This document shows positions 35,904-46,360 of a stretch of 46,360 bases of DNA, in pieces (the stretch's first letter is position 1; each line of letters begins with the position of its first letter). The position numbers were made by a program, and so were the translations under genes. The notes beneath the pieces were generated by a model. The model was not told the DNA's origin and ran no database searches. It worked only from the letters and a program-made list of their open reading frames with translations. Source of the stretch: Anaerolineaceae bacterium UBA5211 (lineage in GTDB: Bacteria; Chloroflexota; Anaerolineae; Anaerolineales; Anaerolineaceae); contig DHVJ01000013.1 of the NCBI GenBank assembly GCA_002412595.1, forward strand, positions 26,371 through 72,730, given 5' to 3'.

Positions 35904-37487
35904 TTGAAAAAGTCAATTTATTCTTCCAAGTATTTGTTTATTTTAGCCGCGCTACTGGTCGCGATTGCCGGCGGATATTTGTTGATGGAGGCCATGCACT
36001 GGGGTCCATGGGCCTTTAGCGATTCGGCTGCGTACGTAAGTTCCGCCAGAAATTTCACGGCCGGACGTGGTTTTATTATTATCAATTCTAATAACAGCAC
36101 CACACCCGTCACGGAATTTCCACCTTTTTACGCCATCTTTCTCAGTTTATTCCTGGGTCGGGATGGCGACCCAAATAGGATTATCCCCTGGGTAAATGTC
36201 AGCTTGTTTGTAATATTTCTCTGGGCAGTCGGTTTCATATTGTTCGATACATGCCGGAATAATCTTCTGGCCCTGGCGGGCATGTTACTCTGCCTATTTT
36301 CACCCATCCTGTTGGAAATCTTCAGCGGTGTGATGTCGGAAACGCTATTTTTTCCCATTTTATACGTCATTATTTTGCTGACATTGCTGATTTTACAAAA
36401 AAAGGACGAGCCATTATTCATCCTTTTAGTTGTTTTTTCAAGTTTGCTTCCGATTACCCGCTACGCCGGCATCTTGTTTGTAGTGATGATCGCAGGAATG
36501 CTTTTATTGTTCTACCCTTCATCTAGAAAAGGAAAATGGCTGCATGCCGGTATCTATCTGATTACTGCCCTGCTGCCTGTGGGTGTTTGGTTTATTCGCC
36601 TCTATACCGCAACTAACAAAGTCGGCGGGAAACATTTCCGATTAAACTGGAGCATCATTTCCAATTTTTGGCAGAGTATTCTTGAAGAATTCCGCGTTCT
36701 CAAAACCTGGCTGCCTTACTTCGGCATCTACGATAACCCACAGATCGATGCGTTCATCAGTATTGCGGCTTCCATCTTATTAATTGGGCTAATAATCTAT
36801 ATCCTTATTACATTGCGCAAGATTTCAAAATCAACGAATCCATCCAAAGACAATTACAAACTATTTCTTTTTATGGCCATTAATCTATGCGCTTATTTAT
36901 TATTCATCGCTTTGACACACACCATCACGGTTCCGCAAATTGACATCATCAACCGTATGCTGGCACCCGTCTTACCGATGATGTTCATCTTGCTCTTGGG
37001 TACTGTGGGGTTGTTCCTTCAACAAAAACAAAACATTGGAATAGGATTGTCTATCTTACTCCTGGTCATTTCCCTGCGTTTCAATATCTACCAGGCTTCA
37101 AGTTTTATTGACGAGATGAAAGAGAACGGGCACGGCTATTCTGCGCGCCAGTACCGGCAATCCGGCATCATTGAGCACATCCAGGCGCTGCCGGACAATC
37201 AACGCATGGTTTCCAACTCAGCTGGTTTCGTGCTTTACTATACCAACCGCTTCCCTATCCAAATCGACCAATTTGCCAACCGTACCTTTGGAAAGACCAA
37301 CGGTTACGGCGAAAAATGGTTCCGTGAAAAGGACGCGGCTTTAATCCTGCTTTATCCTGATTTCCGTAATTATTATGGAAATACCGCCGACCCCTTACTG
37401 GCTACCATCACCAATGGATTGGACGTGGCTTACCAGGACGAGACCGGCGGCATTTATTATTATCCAGGTCTTATAACTGAACCGTAA
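35904..37487 (+). CDS. Polytopic membrane protein, GT-C (ArnT/PMT-like) glycosyltransferase
   Basis: The 527-aa protein has about ten to twelve hydrophobic helices. The first is LFILAALLVAIAGGYLL. The first extracytoplasmic loop (SDSAAYVSSARNFTAGRGF... TTPVTEFPPFYAIFLSLF) carries the acidic residue and Pro-rich pattern of GT39/PMT-type enzymes. These transfer sugars from polyprenyl-phosphate carriers on the outer face of the membrane. The C-terminal 120 residues form a soluble domain (NQRMVSNSAGFVLYY, ILLYPDFRNYYG). The start is TTG 35904 directly after the TAA of the flavodoxin gene; no ATG is available before the first helix. No ribosome site is evident. It ends 2 bp from the convergent glmS. 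Specific function unknown. Confidence 0.78.
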   Translation: MKKSIYSSKYLFILAALLVAIAGGYLLMEAMHWGPWAFSDSAAYVSSARNFTAGRGFIIINSNNSTTPVTEFPPFYAIFLSLFLGRDGDPNRIIPWVNVSLFVIFLWAVGFILFDTCRNNLLALAGMLLCLFSPILLEIFSGVMSETLFFPILYVIILLTLLILQKKDEPLFILLVVFSSLLPITRYAGILFVVMIAGMLLLFYPSSRKGKWLHAGIYLITALLPVGVWFIRLYTATNKVGGKHFRLNWSIISNFWQSILEEFRVLKTWLPYFGIYDNPQIDAFISIAASILLIGLIIYILITLRKISKSTNPSKDNYKLFLFMAINLCAYLLFIALTHTITVPQIDIINRMLAPVLPMMFILLLGTVGLFLQQKQNIGIGLSILLLVISLRFNIYQASSFIDEMKENGHGYSARQYRQSGIIEHIQALPDNQRMVSNSAGFVLYYTNRFPIQIDQFANRTFGKTNGYGEKWFREKDAALILLYPDFRNYYGNTADPLLATITNGLDVAYQDETGGIYYYPGLITEP

Positions 37488-37489
37488 CC

Positions 37490-39331
37490 TTACTCGACTG
37501 TTACGGATTTTGCCAGGTTGCGCGGCTGATCCACATCCAGTCCCCGCATCGCGGCTATGTGATAAGCCAGTATCTGCAGCGGGATAACCGCCAAAATCGG
37601 ATTGACCATCCAATTGGCTTCGGCAATCCAGAGTACGTCATCCGCCAAACCGCTGGCAGTTGTATCCCCATCCGTGGCCACAATGATGACCTTACCACCA
37701 CGTGCTTTGGCTTGTTCCACCTGGCTGAGCATCTTTTCATACCAGTGGTCGCGCGGCAGAATAGCCATGACCGGCATATCCTCATCGATCAAAGCAATTG
37801 GCCCGTGTTTCATTTCACCGGCCGGATAAGCCTCGGCGTGGATATAGGAAATTTCCTTGAGTTTCAAAGCGCCCTCATAGGCAATAGGCATATTGATACC
37901 GCGCCCCAGGTAGAGCATGTGCTCGGAATCCTTATATTTTGAGGCTATTTCACGCACCTGCTCTTCGCGGTCCAAGCAGGTACCCACCAAGTCCGGCACC
38001 TTGCTGATTTCAGCGATATATTGTAAGCGTTCTTCTGCGCTCAATAAGCCTTTCTTCTCAGCCATCATGACAGCCAGCAGGTATAGATCAACCAAAGGAG
38101 CGGTGAATGCTTTGGTAGAAGCCACGCCGATTTCCGGCCCGGCTTGCATGGAAATGTAGCCGTCTGCCAGGCGCATGGCTTGTGAGCCGATGGCATTCAC
38201 AATGGACCATACGTGCGCACCCTTTCTGCGCCCTTCTTCCATGGCGGCCAGTGTGTCGGCTGTTTCGCCGGATTGGCTGATGGCCAATACGATATGGTTT
38301 TCGTTGACCAGCGGATCGCGGTAGCGGAATTCGGAGGCGATGTCCACTTCTACCGGAATTTTGGCAATTGCTTCAATCAGGTACTTGCCCACCTGTCCAG
38401 CGTGCCAGGCAGTGCCGCAAGCCACAATCTTAATGCCCTGCAATTTTTCAAAATCAATTTCATCCATTTTTAGCGTGGGAATCAGAATGGAGTTATGTTT
38501 GAAATCAATGCGGCCGGCCATAGTATCGGTCAATGAGCGCACCTGTTCATGAATTTCTTTTTGCATAAAGTGGCGGTAGTTCCCTTTTACGGCTGAAACC
38601 GGATCCAGGTTGATTGTCTCGACCTTGTACGCCAACGGCTCGCCTTCAAGGGTTTTGATGGTCAGCTTATCTTTTTCCAGAATGGCCATTTGGTGAGAAT
38701 CGAGGAACACCATACGATTGGTATGTTCTAAAATTGCCGGAATATCAGAAGCAATGAAATTTTCGCCCTCTCCCAGGCCAATCACCACGCCGCCGGCATT
38801 GCCGATGCGCGCGGAAATGATCTTCTCCGGTTCTCTGGTTGATAGAACAACGATGCCGTGCGCTCCTTTGATTCGTTTCAGAGTATTGCGCACAGATTCT
38901 TCCAGCGAAAGACCTTGCTCCAGGTTGATCTCAATCAGGTGCACGATAGTTTCCGTATCAGTGTCCGAATTGAATTGGATGCCTTCCGCCATCAGTTCAT
39001 CGCGCAATTCCAGGTAGTTTTCCACGATGCCGTTATGGACGATGACAACCTGACCTTTATAACCCACATGGGGGTGCGAATTGCGTTCGTTAGGCTCACC
39101 ATGTGTAGCCCAGCGGGTATGTCCAATGCCTGGGCTGCCAAAAATTGGCTTTTCCTTGACCAAAGCTTCCAGGTGAGAAATTTTGCCAGAATCCCGGCGG
39201 AGTTCAATCTTTCCGTTGTTCAAAACCGCCACGCCGGCGGAATCGTACCCGCGATATTCCAGTTTTTTCAAGCCTTCCAGTATGATAGGGGTTGCTTCCC
39301 TTTCGCCAATATAGCCTACAATACCGCACAT
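37490..39331 (-). CDS. glmS: Glutamine-fructose-6-phosphate aminotransferase (isomerising)
   Basis: GlmS makes glucosamine 6-phosphate from fructose 6-phosphate and glutamine, the entry to UDP-GlcNAc and peptidoglycan. The 613-aa protein starts MCGIVGYIG with Cys2 as the N-terminal nucleophile. It has the GATase region (EYRGYDSAGVA, GHTRWATHGEPNERNSHPH), two SIS domains (AISQSGETADT, YLGRGINMPIAYEGALKLKEISYIHAEAYPAGEMKHGP) and the C-terminal tail DQPRNLAKSVTVE. Everything is intact. AAGGAGG at 39337-39343 precedes the start. The 5' leader holds a glmS ribozyme, so the mRNA should be cut and lost when GlcN6P accumulates. It is convergent with the GT-C gene. Confidence 0.98.
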   Translation of the reverse strand: MCGIVGYIGEREATPIILEGLKKLEYRGYDSAGVAVLNNGKIELRRDSGKISHLEALVKEKPIFGSPGIGHTRWATHGEPNERNSHPHVGYKGQVVIVHNGIVENYLELRDELMAEGIQFNSDTDTETIVHLIEINLEQGLSLEESVRNTLKRIKGAHGIVVLSTREPEKIISARIGNAGGVVIGLGEGENFIASDIPAILEHTNRMVFLDSHQMAILEKDKLTIKTLEGEPLAYKVETINLDPVSAVKGNYRHFMQKEIHEQVRSLTDTMAGRIDFKHNSILIPTLKMDEIDFEKLQGIKIVACGTAWHAGQVGKYLIEAIAKIPVEVDIASEFRYRDPLVNENHIVLAISQSGETADTLAAMEEGRRKGAHVWSIVNAIGSQAMRLADGYISMQAGPEIGVASTKAFTAPLVDLYLLAVMMAEKKGLLSAEERLQYIAEISKVPDLVGTCLDREEQVREIASKYKDSEHMLYLGRGINMPIAYEGALKLKEISYIHAEAYPAGEMKHGPIALIDEDMPVMAILPRDHWYEKMLSQVEQAKARGGKVIIVATDGDTTASGLADDVLWIAEANWMVNPILAVIPLQILAYHIAAMRGLDVDQPRNLAKSVTVE

Positions 39332-39365
39332 ATCTGCCTCCTTGACAGCTCGTTGGCATGCGCAA

Positions 39366-39553
39366 TGCCACCTGCGGGCTTAACCAGCAGGTCAAATGAG
39401 TTTGAAATTGTGGGAATTGGTCAGGGGTGTTTCTTTCCTGGAGGGCATCCGCCGATCTATCGATTTTCCCGGTTGGCACCGGTTAACTTCACTTCGCAAT
39501 GAAGAACCCTCTCCTCGTCAGTTTACTGCTCATGAGCAGTAAACTCAGGCGCT
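39366..39553 (-). ncRNA. glmS self-cleaving ribozyme (GlcN6P riboswitch) in glmS leader
   Basis: Reading the minus strand, A|GCGCC places the cleavage site between 39553 and 39552. P1 follows as a 26-nt perfect palindrome (39545-39520, 13-base arms starting AGTTTACTGCTCA), then TGACGAGG at about 39520-39513. P2 is GAGGG (39511-39507) paired with CCCTC (39445-39441), and the conserved core TCGGCGGATGCC lies at 39455-39444. Downstream, a P4-like hairpin ACCTGC/GCAGGT spans 39392-39370. These blocks match the glmS ribozyme consensus in order and spacing. The exception is the P2 interior, which is 61 nt against about 21 nt in the Thermoanaerobacter ribozyme as I remember it. In known cases cleavage with GlcN6P as coenzyme destabilises the glmS mRNA. 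The 3' boundary is approximate. Confidence 0.9.
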
Positions 39554-39578
39554 ACCAATTCAAATTTACAACTCGGCC

Positions 39579-39604
39579 ATTATACACGAATTCGCAGTTG
39601 TCAA
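39579..39604 (-). promoter_or_regulatory. Probable glmS promoter
   Basis: On the minus strand TATAAT (39584-39579) lies downstream of TTGACA (39604-39599). The spacer is only 14 bp, shorter than ideal, so the true -35 may be shifted. The start site near 39572 would leave about 20 nt before the ribozyme cleavage site. Confidence 0.5.
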
Positions 39605-39638
39605 GGGTTTTGTAATCTTCCAGTCGAGTGTAGTTTTA

Positions 39639-40523
39639 CTAATAACTATAAACCGACTTGGCGCAGCGAAAACCGCGCGTAGCACCGGGTGAATTGGGTT
39701 TGTGCGCCAGCCGATTAGCCGCCCGCGTATAACGAATCGAGTCCAGGTAACTGGCGCCTTTGAGTACTTTCAAACCGGTTTTCTCCGGCCCCTGGGGATT
39801 GTTGTAGGGGCTGTGTTTGTAATAATCCAGGTCGTACCAGTCGTAAACCCATTCACGCACGTTACCGTTCATATCCAGCACACCGTAATAACTGACTGAA
39901 CTGGGGAGAGCGTTAACAGGTGTAGTATCCCCCACAAGGTTGTTGCTGTTGGTGAAGATCAACCCATCCAATTCGGTATCCCAAGGGTATTGTTTGCCGT
40001 CCGGGCCGCGGGCAGCTTTTTCCCATTCCGCTTCGGTCGGCAGCCGCCCGCCGATCCAATTGCAGAATTCCTGAGCGCCCTTCCAATTGATATACACTAC
40101 CGGATGGTTGGTATAGGCCGGGTCCAGAAAATGCGGGTTAGTAATATGACTAACGGAATACTTACATACACCTGCATCGACACAGTTCTTATACATGCCA
40201 TTCGTGATCTCAGTCTTGGAAATCCAGTAGGCATCCAGAAAGACACGGTGCTGGGGAAGTTCGTCATCGGCATGTTCCAAATCCAGATCTGAAGAACCCA
40301 TGGTGAATTCCCCTGACTTGATATAGATCCAATCAATGTAAGTTTTGGGAGTATCATCGAAGTCCACCGGAAGGGTCAAACTGATACCGGTCTGCTTGGG
40401 GGAATACCAGGGAAGATGTTTGACAATCCGCTTATAAAGGGTAGCATTTGAGATCGGCGTACAGCCAATTAATATAACAACCACCGATAGCAGGAATGCA
40501 ATCTTTTTTATGCGAATTTTCAA
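39639..40523 (-). CDS. Lipoprotein with formylglycine-generating-enzyme-like (SUMF1) domain
   Basis: The 294-aa protein starts at TTG 40523 with a lipoprotein signal: basic KIRIKK, hydrophobic core, and lipobox LIGC with Cys21. The SUMF1/C-type-lectin-like domain fills about 65-290: IYIKSGEFTMGSSD, HRVFLDAYWISKTEITNGMY, PVVYINWKGAQEFCNWIGGRLPTEAEWEKAARG, DMNGNVREWVYDWY and GATRGFRCAK. True FGEs have two copper-binding cysteines in a RGGSxxCxxxxC block. Here the block reads KGASYLDSIRYTRA, with Asp and Thr in those places. It is therefore probably not a sulfatase activator but a surface-bound scaffold or binding protein. It lies upstream of glmS on the same strand, with the glmS promoter between. 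Confidence 0.9.
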   Translation of the reverse strand: MKIRIKKIAFLLSVVVILIGCTPISNATLYKRIVKHLPWYSPKQTGISLTLPVDFDDTPKTYIDWIYIKSGEFTMGSSDLDLEHADDELPQHRVFLDAYWISKTEITNGMYKNCVDAGVCKYSVSHITNPHFLDPAYTNHPVVYINWKGAQEFCNWIGGRLPTEAEWEKAARGPDGKQYPWDTELDGLIFTNSNNLVGDTTPVNALPSSVSYYGVLDMNGNVREWVYDWYDLDYYKHSPYNNPQGPEKTGLKVLKGASYLDSIRYTRAANRLAHKPNSPGATRGFRCAKSVYSY

Positions 40524-40641
40524 TTTAATCTGACCATGATATAGTTTTATATCAGTACTTTGGACATTTGCACAGGATCAACAATTCTCTAATTACACTT
40601 TGCCATTTGGAGATTGTTTTCCCACAATCGGTTATAAATAC

Positions 40642-40670
40642 TTGACACATTGGGTTTTGGTTCATAGAAT
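40642..40670 (+). promoter_or_regulatory. Sigma70-type promoter of the gcv operon
   Basis: TTGACA (40642-40647) and TAGAAT (40665-40670) are exactly 17 bp apart, just upstream of the glycine riboswitch. Transcription should start near 40677, leaving a leader of about 228 nt before gcvH. Confidence 0.85.
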
Positions 40671-40684
40671 TGGGTCAAATAGAA

Positions 40685-40852
40685 AGAACCTTGGGAAGAG
40701 ACCGTATGATTGGCACCGAAGGGGCAAATCCATAAAGGACTTGGATGAATCTCTCAGGTAAAAGGACCCGGGTTTTAAATATCCCTGGAAATGTCTCAGG
40801 ACGCCGAAGGGGCAAACCCGCAAGGGTGAATCTCTCAGGAAAACGACAGGGC
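40685..40852 (+). promoter_or_regulatory. Tandem glycine riboswitch
   Basis: Two aptamers share the glycine-riboswitch core: GCACCGAAGGGGCAAA with GAATCTCTCAGGTAAAAGGA (first, about 40690-40772), and CGCCGAAGGGGCAAA with GAATCTCTCAGGAAAACGACAGGG (second, about 40781-40851). The second is closed by P1 CCCTG (40783-40787) / CAGGG (40847-40851). The setting, directly before gcvH-gcvPA-gcvPB, is the classic one. Glycine binding should turn expression on, as in other tandem glycine riboswitches. Confidence 0.96.
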
Positions 40853-43800
40853 AGGCAGTTGTAACTGCCTGCCTATTAATTTAAACTTTAGGAGATATAG
40901 ATACATGAACACACCCAATAACCTGAAATATGCAAAGACTGATGAATGGGTCAAGCTGGACGGCAGCATCGCCACAATTGGTGTTTCCGACTACGCGCAG
41001 GACCAGCTTTCTGATATTGTCTTCATTGAGTTCAATAAAGAAACGGAAGACCAGGTCACCAAAGGCGACGCTCTGGCTACCATCGAATCCGTCAAAGCCG
41101 CGGGCGATGTTAACTCCCCAGTTTCCGGCAGGGTGCTGGAAGTCAATGAAGGCTTATCGGATATCCCCGAAACAATCAACGATGACCCCTACGAAAAAGG
41201 TTGGCTTTATAAGATTGAAGTCAGCAACCCGTCAGAAGTTGATGAGCTAATGGACGCGTCCGCTTACGTCACCTATTGTGAAGGACGCCATTAATGTTTA
41301 TTCCGCATACTGACGTCGAACGTCAGGAAATGCTGAAAACCATTGGCAAAAAAGAACTCTCTGAACTCTTCAATGTAATCCCGGAGGAATTTCGTTATCC
41401 GGAGCTCGACATTCCGCCTGCGCTTTCAGAAATGGAAGCGCAGCAGCAATTCAGCAACCTGGCAGATGCCAACAACGCTTGTGATGAAATGGCCTGTTTC
41501 CTCGGAGCCGGCGCATATAACCACTACGTGCCTGCCACAGTGGATTTTTTGCTCCACCGCGGTGAATTTTTTACTGCCTACACCCCTTACCAACCGGAAA
41601 TATCGCAGGGTACGTTACAGGCTATCTTTGAATTTCAATCCTTGATTGCCAATCTGACTGGTATGGACATCGCCAATGCATCCCATTACGATGGGGCGAC
41701 CGCCGCAGCCGAAGCCTGTATCTCGGCCTATCACCATTTTCGCGGCAAACGCCCAAAACTGGTGCTCTCGCCTAACTTGAACCCGCAGTATCTTGAAACT
41801 ATTCATACCTATTTTGGTATGCTGGATGGCAGCAAACTGCTGGTACCTGAAGAGCAGACTGCTTTTTCCGATCCGGATCAGTTGGCAACCCTGGTGGATG
41901 ACCAAACAGCCCTGATACTAATGCAATATCCCGATTTTCTGGGAAATATCTATGACCTGACAGCTCTGACCACTAAAGCGCATGAACAAGGCGCGCTGGT
42001 GGCGGTATCCGTCAATCCCATCGCGTTAGGCCTGCTCAAACCGCCGGCTGATTTCGGCGTTGACTTTGTCGTCGGCGAAGGCCAACCTTTGGGCATCCCC
42101 ATGAGCTTTGGCGGGCCTTACCTGGGCTTCTTCGCCACCCGCAAGGAGTTAGTGCGCAAGATCTCCGGCCGCATCGTGGGCGAAACCGTGGATGGTCAAG
42201 GTCAACGCGGATACGTACTCACCCTGACCGCACGCGAACAGCACATCCGCCGTGAAAAAGCCACCTCCAATATCTGCACCAATCAAGGTTTAATGGCGCT
42301 GGCAGCCACAATTTATTTGAGCTTGCTGGGGAAGAGCGGACTGCGCCAGGTAGCCGAACTTTGCTACCACAAAGCCCACTATGCCGCACAGCAAATTGCC
42401 GGCTTGGAAGGCTATAAGCTCATCAATAACCAGCCCTTCTTCAATGAATTTGTCGTTGAATGCCCCAAAAATGTTTCCGTGATCAACCAGCACATGCTCG
42501 AACATGGGCTGATTGGCGGTTATGATCTTGAAAAATCCTACCCGAAACTCAAAAATCAAATGCTGGTAGCGGTTACTGAGTTAAACAGCCGGGAAGAAAT
42601 TGACCTGCTGGTGGATCTACTTGAGGAGGCACGTCATGAGTGAACCTACGATCTACGAAATCTCCTCCCCCGGACGCACCGGCATTGAATATGCCCATTT
42701 GGATGTGCCGCCCAGCGAACTACCGGATGCTTTCCTGCGTGAAGAACTACCCCTGCCGGAATTATCCGAGCTGGATATTGTGCGCCATTTCACCCATCTT
42801 TCCAAGCTGAATTACTCCATCGACGGCGGTTTCTACCCGCTGGGTTCCTGTACTATGAAATACAACCCGCGCATTAACGAAGTCACGGCACGCATGCCTG
42901 GCTTTCTGAAAGCCCATCCGCTGCAGCCTATCGAGACTGTGCAGGGCAGCCTGGTGATTATGTACCTGCTGCAGGAAACGCTCAAAGAGATCACCGGCTT
43001 TGATGCGGTTACCTTGCAGCCGGCAGCCGGCGCGCAGGGCGAACTGGTCGGCAGCCTGATCATGCGCGCTTACCATCGTTCGCGTGGAGATCTGAAACGC
43101 ACCAAGGTGCTGGTTCCTGATTCGGCCCACGGCACCAACCCCGCCACCTCCAGCATGGCCGGTTTTGAACCGGTCAACGTACCCTCAGATGCGCGCGGTA
43201 ATGTGGATGTCGATCGCTTGCGCGAACTGTGCGACGACACCACGGCCGGATTGATGCTGACCAACCCCAATACACTGGGATTATTTGATGAGCATGTTTT
43301 AGAAGTCATTGACATCGTGCACCAGGCCGGCGGTCTGGTTTACGGCGACGGCGCCAACCTGAATGCCCTGTTGGGCGTGACCAGACCGGGCGACCTGGGC
43401 TTTGACATCATGCACATCAACCTGCACAAGACCTTCTCCACCCCGCACGGCGGCGGCGGGCCCGGCTCTGGCCCGGTGGCAGTAGCGGATTTTCTGGCGG
43501 ATTTCTTGCCGGATCCCATTGTCGCCATAATCGAGGAAGGCACCGATGAAATGCCGCCCCTATACGGCTTTGTACATCCGCCTCACTCCATCGGCCGCAT
43601 CAAATCCTTCCACGGTCATTTCGGCATCATCGTACGGGCTTTGACCTACATCATGATGCAGGGACCGGATGGTTTGCGTTCGGTAGCAGAGCACGCTGTA
43701 CTCAACGCCAACTACCTGATGGAATTACTCAAACAGGATTACACACTGCCCTATGACCGCGACTGTATGCATGAATTTGTGCTGGAAGGGGTTTGGCAGG

Positions 43801-46360
43801 ATGCAGAAGGCGTGCATGCGCTGGATGTAGCCAAACGCCTGATGGATTACGGCATGCACCCACCCACCAACTACTTCCCGCTGATCGTCAATGAAGCCCT
43901 GATGATCGAGCCGACGGAAACCGAGAGCAAGCAGACCTTGGATGTATTTGTAGATGCCATGAAGAAGATTGCCAAAGAAGCCCACGAGCAGCCCGAATTG
44001 CTGCACGAAGCGCCCCACAACACGCCCATCGGCCGCCTGGATGAAGTCAAAGCGGCCAAGGACCTGGTGCTTTGCTGCTGGCGACCTGAAGAAGAATAAG
44101 CGAATAAAGATTATAAAAAATAATCCCTCTCATTACATGGGAGGGATTATTCGTTTCATTAAGGAAATGTATTTTACAAATACTGCTCGATATTCGCCAG
44201 TACTTCCTTCAACTTGCTTGCGTCCTTGCCGCCAGCCTGCGCCAGCTGCGGACGTCCGCCGCCGCTGCCGCCAATTTCGCCTGAAATTGCTTTCGCCAGG
44301 TTTCCGGCGTGCATGCCTTGCTTGACCGTAGCATCTGCCGCAGTCACAACCAACTGCACGCTGCCGTCTGTTGTTATGTTGACAAATACGGCCACGCCAT
44401 TGTTGTACTCTTGACGGAAGGTATCGGCTAGTTCGCGCAGGGATTCTATATTACTATCCTCGACTGTCAATGTGAAGACATTCATACCGTTAATCGTCCG
44501 AATGCCGGCTTTGGCTTCTTCGTAAGCTTGTTTTGCTGTGTCTTTCTTAAACCCGGCCAAAAGTTTCAGATTGGCCTCGTTTTTCTCCAGCAGTTTCTTA
44601 GCCGCTGTTTCGGTTTCGTCCAAACTACACTCCAACACCTGGGCAATCTTCTTCAATACTTTGAGATGCTGTTGAATATACTGGTAAGCCTTGCGCCCGG
44701 TGACGGCTTCGATACGGCGAATGCCGGCCGCGGCACTGCCTTCACTGATGATAATAAATGTGCCGATCTCGCCGGTCTCGTCCACGTGCGTGCCGCCGCA
44801 GAGTTCATATGAAAATGGATTCTCATCACCGATCTTTACGGTGCGGACATCATCCCCGTATTTTTCACCGAAGAGCGCCGTCGCGCCTTCTTCCTGGGCT
44901 TCTGTCAATTTCTTCTCCGCGATGGTCAAGGGGTAATTGTCCAGAATGCGCTGGTTGATACCCTCTTCCACTGCAGCCAATTCTTTTTTGGTAAGTGCCT
45001 GCTGATGCGTAAAATCAAACCGTAAACGGTCCGGCGCGACCATTGAACCAGCCTGGCGCACGTGTTCGCCCAGCACCTTGCGCAGTTCGGCGTGCAGCAA
45101 ATGCGTGGCGGTGTGGTTGCGCTGGATATCCTGGCGGCGTTTGCGATCCACACCTGCGGTCACGTCATCACCGACTTTCAACGACCCTTCGACCACCTTA
45201 CCGTAATGCACGATCATGCCCGCGGAGGGTTTGCGCATTTCTTCAACCGCAAATCTTCCCTGACCATCGGCCGTAACGATCTGGCCCTGGTCGGAAACCT
45301 GTCCGCCGGATTCAATGTAGAAGCCCGTGCGCTCTGTCACCACTTCCACATTGTCGCCGCTGTTAGCCTGGTCGACCAGCTCGTCATCCTTGATGATGGC
45401 GACGACGCGCGTGCGCATCTCTTCGCCGGTGTAGGGGTCATAGCCAACGCCTATTTGGCTCAGCTTGCCTTCTTTCTGCAATTTCTCCAGGTATTGGGCA
45501 TACAATTCGGCTTTTTCACCTCCCAATGGACCAAATTCTTTTCCCGCGCCGGAATTGATGCGGTGTTCTTCCATGGCTGCGTAAAAACCTGGTTGGTCCA
45601 CTTCCAGCCCACGTTCGCGCAGCACATCGCGTGTGATCTCTAAGGGCAGGCCGTGGGTAGCGTATAAATCAAAGGCTGCCGCGCCGGACAGGGTGTTCCC
45701 CTGCATATTCTGAATCTCATCTTCCAGCCGCGAGAGTCCGCTTTCGACCGTGCTCTGGAAGCGCTGCTCTTCGCGCGTCAGGTTATCTAAAATGGTGGCC
45801 TGATTCTTAATCAGTTCAGGGTAAGCTTCTCCGTAGAGTTCAATTACTTTGCTGGCGACCTGTGCCATAAAGGGTTCGGTCAGTTCCAGTTTGCTGCCGA
45901 ATCGCGCTGCCCGCCGGATGATCATGCGGCAGATGTAATTGCGCCCGATATTGCCGGGCACTACCCCATCCGCGATCAGGAAAGTGGCCGCGCGAGTATG
46001 ATCGGCGATCACGCGATAAGGCGTAAATCGAGCATTGCGCTGTTCATCCGTATCGCCTACCAATCCCTGCACCACCTGGATCAGCGGCAGCAGTAAATCG
46101 GTACGGTAATTTGAATCTACACCCTGCATAACAGATACGATGCGTTCAAAACCCATTCCGGTGTCCACGTGCGTGGACGGTAGCGGGTCCAACTGGGTGG
46201 GGCTTATGCGATTGTATTGGATAAAAACCAGGTTCCAAAGTTCCAGATAGCGGTGGCAGTCGCTGTTGACACCGCAAACATGCTTGGGGTCATCGGCCTT
46301 GTCGCACCATTCTGCGCCGCGGTCGTAGTGTATTTCCGAACAGGGGCCGCAGGGACCGGT

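Overview
This 46.4 kb window reads as one dense bacterial chromosome segment of moderate G+C. It has short intergenic gaps and no insertion sequence, phage gene or CRISPR array that I can see. Protein styles and gene order point to an anaerobic member of the Chloroflexota, most likely class Anaerolineae. The grounds are two-subunit 2-oxoacid:ferredoxin oxidoreductase, two-subunit glycine decarboxylase, an Mrp protein without its CxxC motif, paired Lon proteases, a zinc-type L28, and conserved unknown genes that I associate with that class. The placement is inference; no 16S gene is present.

Left part (1-8.7 kb): the end of an M23 peptidase gene, a tight two-gene module of unknown function with winged-helix-like regions, tRNA-Arg(TCT) with its own promoter, and a stress operon (thiol peroxidase, Hsp20, Lon). 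A frameshifted membrane/SH3 gene then lies head to head with a leaderless Ser/Thr kinase gene.

Middle (7-24 kb): the order kinase, rpe, rpmB (opposite strand), Asp23/YloU, FakA/YloV, recG resembles the prkC-recG region of Firmicutes. It is followed by coaD and a SepIVA/DivIVA-like coiled-coil gene. A convergent folC-lon2 operon follows. Next comes a plus-strand run of DUF503, an SDR, a radical SAM/B12 protein, its DUF2344 partner and a TrmH-type methylase. Then comes a minus-strand PadR / small ORF / NTPase group.

Right part (24-46 kb): FmdB and a ketosphinganine-reductase-like SDR; argF-rocD-pyk (ornithine and central carbon metabolism); mrp-ricT-PIG-L; and gntR-korA-korB, whose promoter carries a 25-bp perfect palindrome. 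Then come a flavodoxin-like protein with a GT-C membrane protein, glmS, a FGE-like lipoprotein, gcvH-gcvPA-gcvPB and the 3' five-sixths of alaS.

Two RNA regulators stand out. glmS is preceded by what I read as a glmS self-cleaving ribozyme: the A|GCGCC cleavage site, a 26-nt palindromic P1, and the TGACGAGG and TCGGCGGATGCC core, with an insertion of about 40 nt inside P2. gcvH is preceded by a promoter, a tandem glycine riboswitch and a hairpin that competes with the riboswitch P1. I found no clearly new multi-gene system. The best candidates for something undescribed are the 344-2365 module, the frameshifted SH3/kinase pair, and the SepIVA-like gene outside Actinobacteria.
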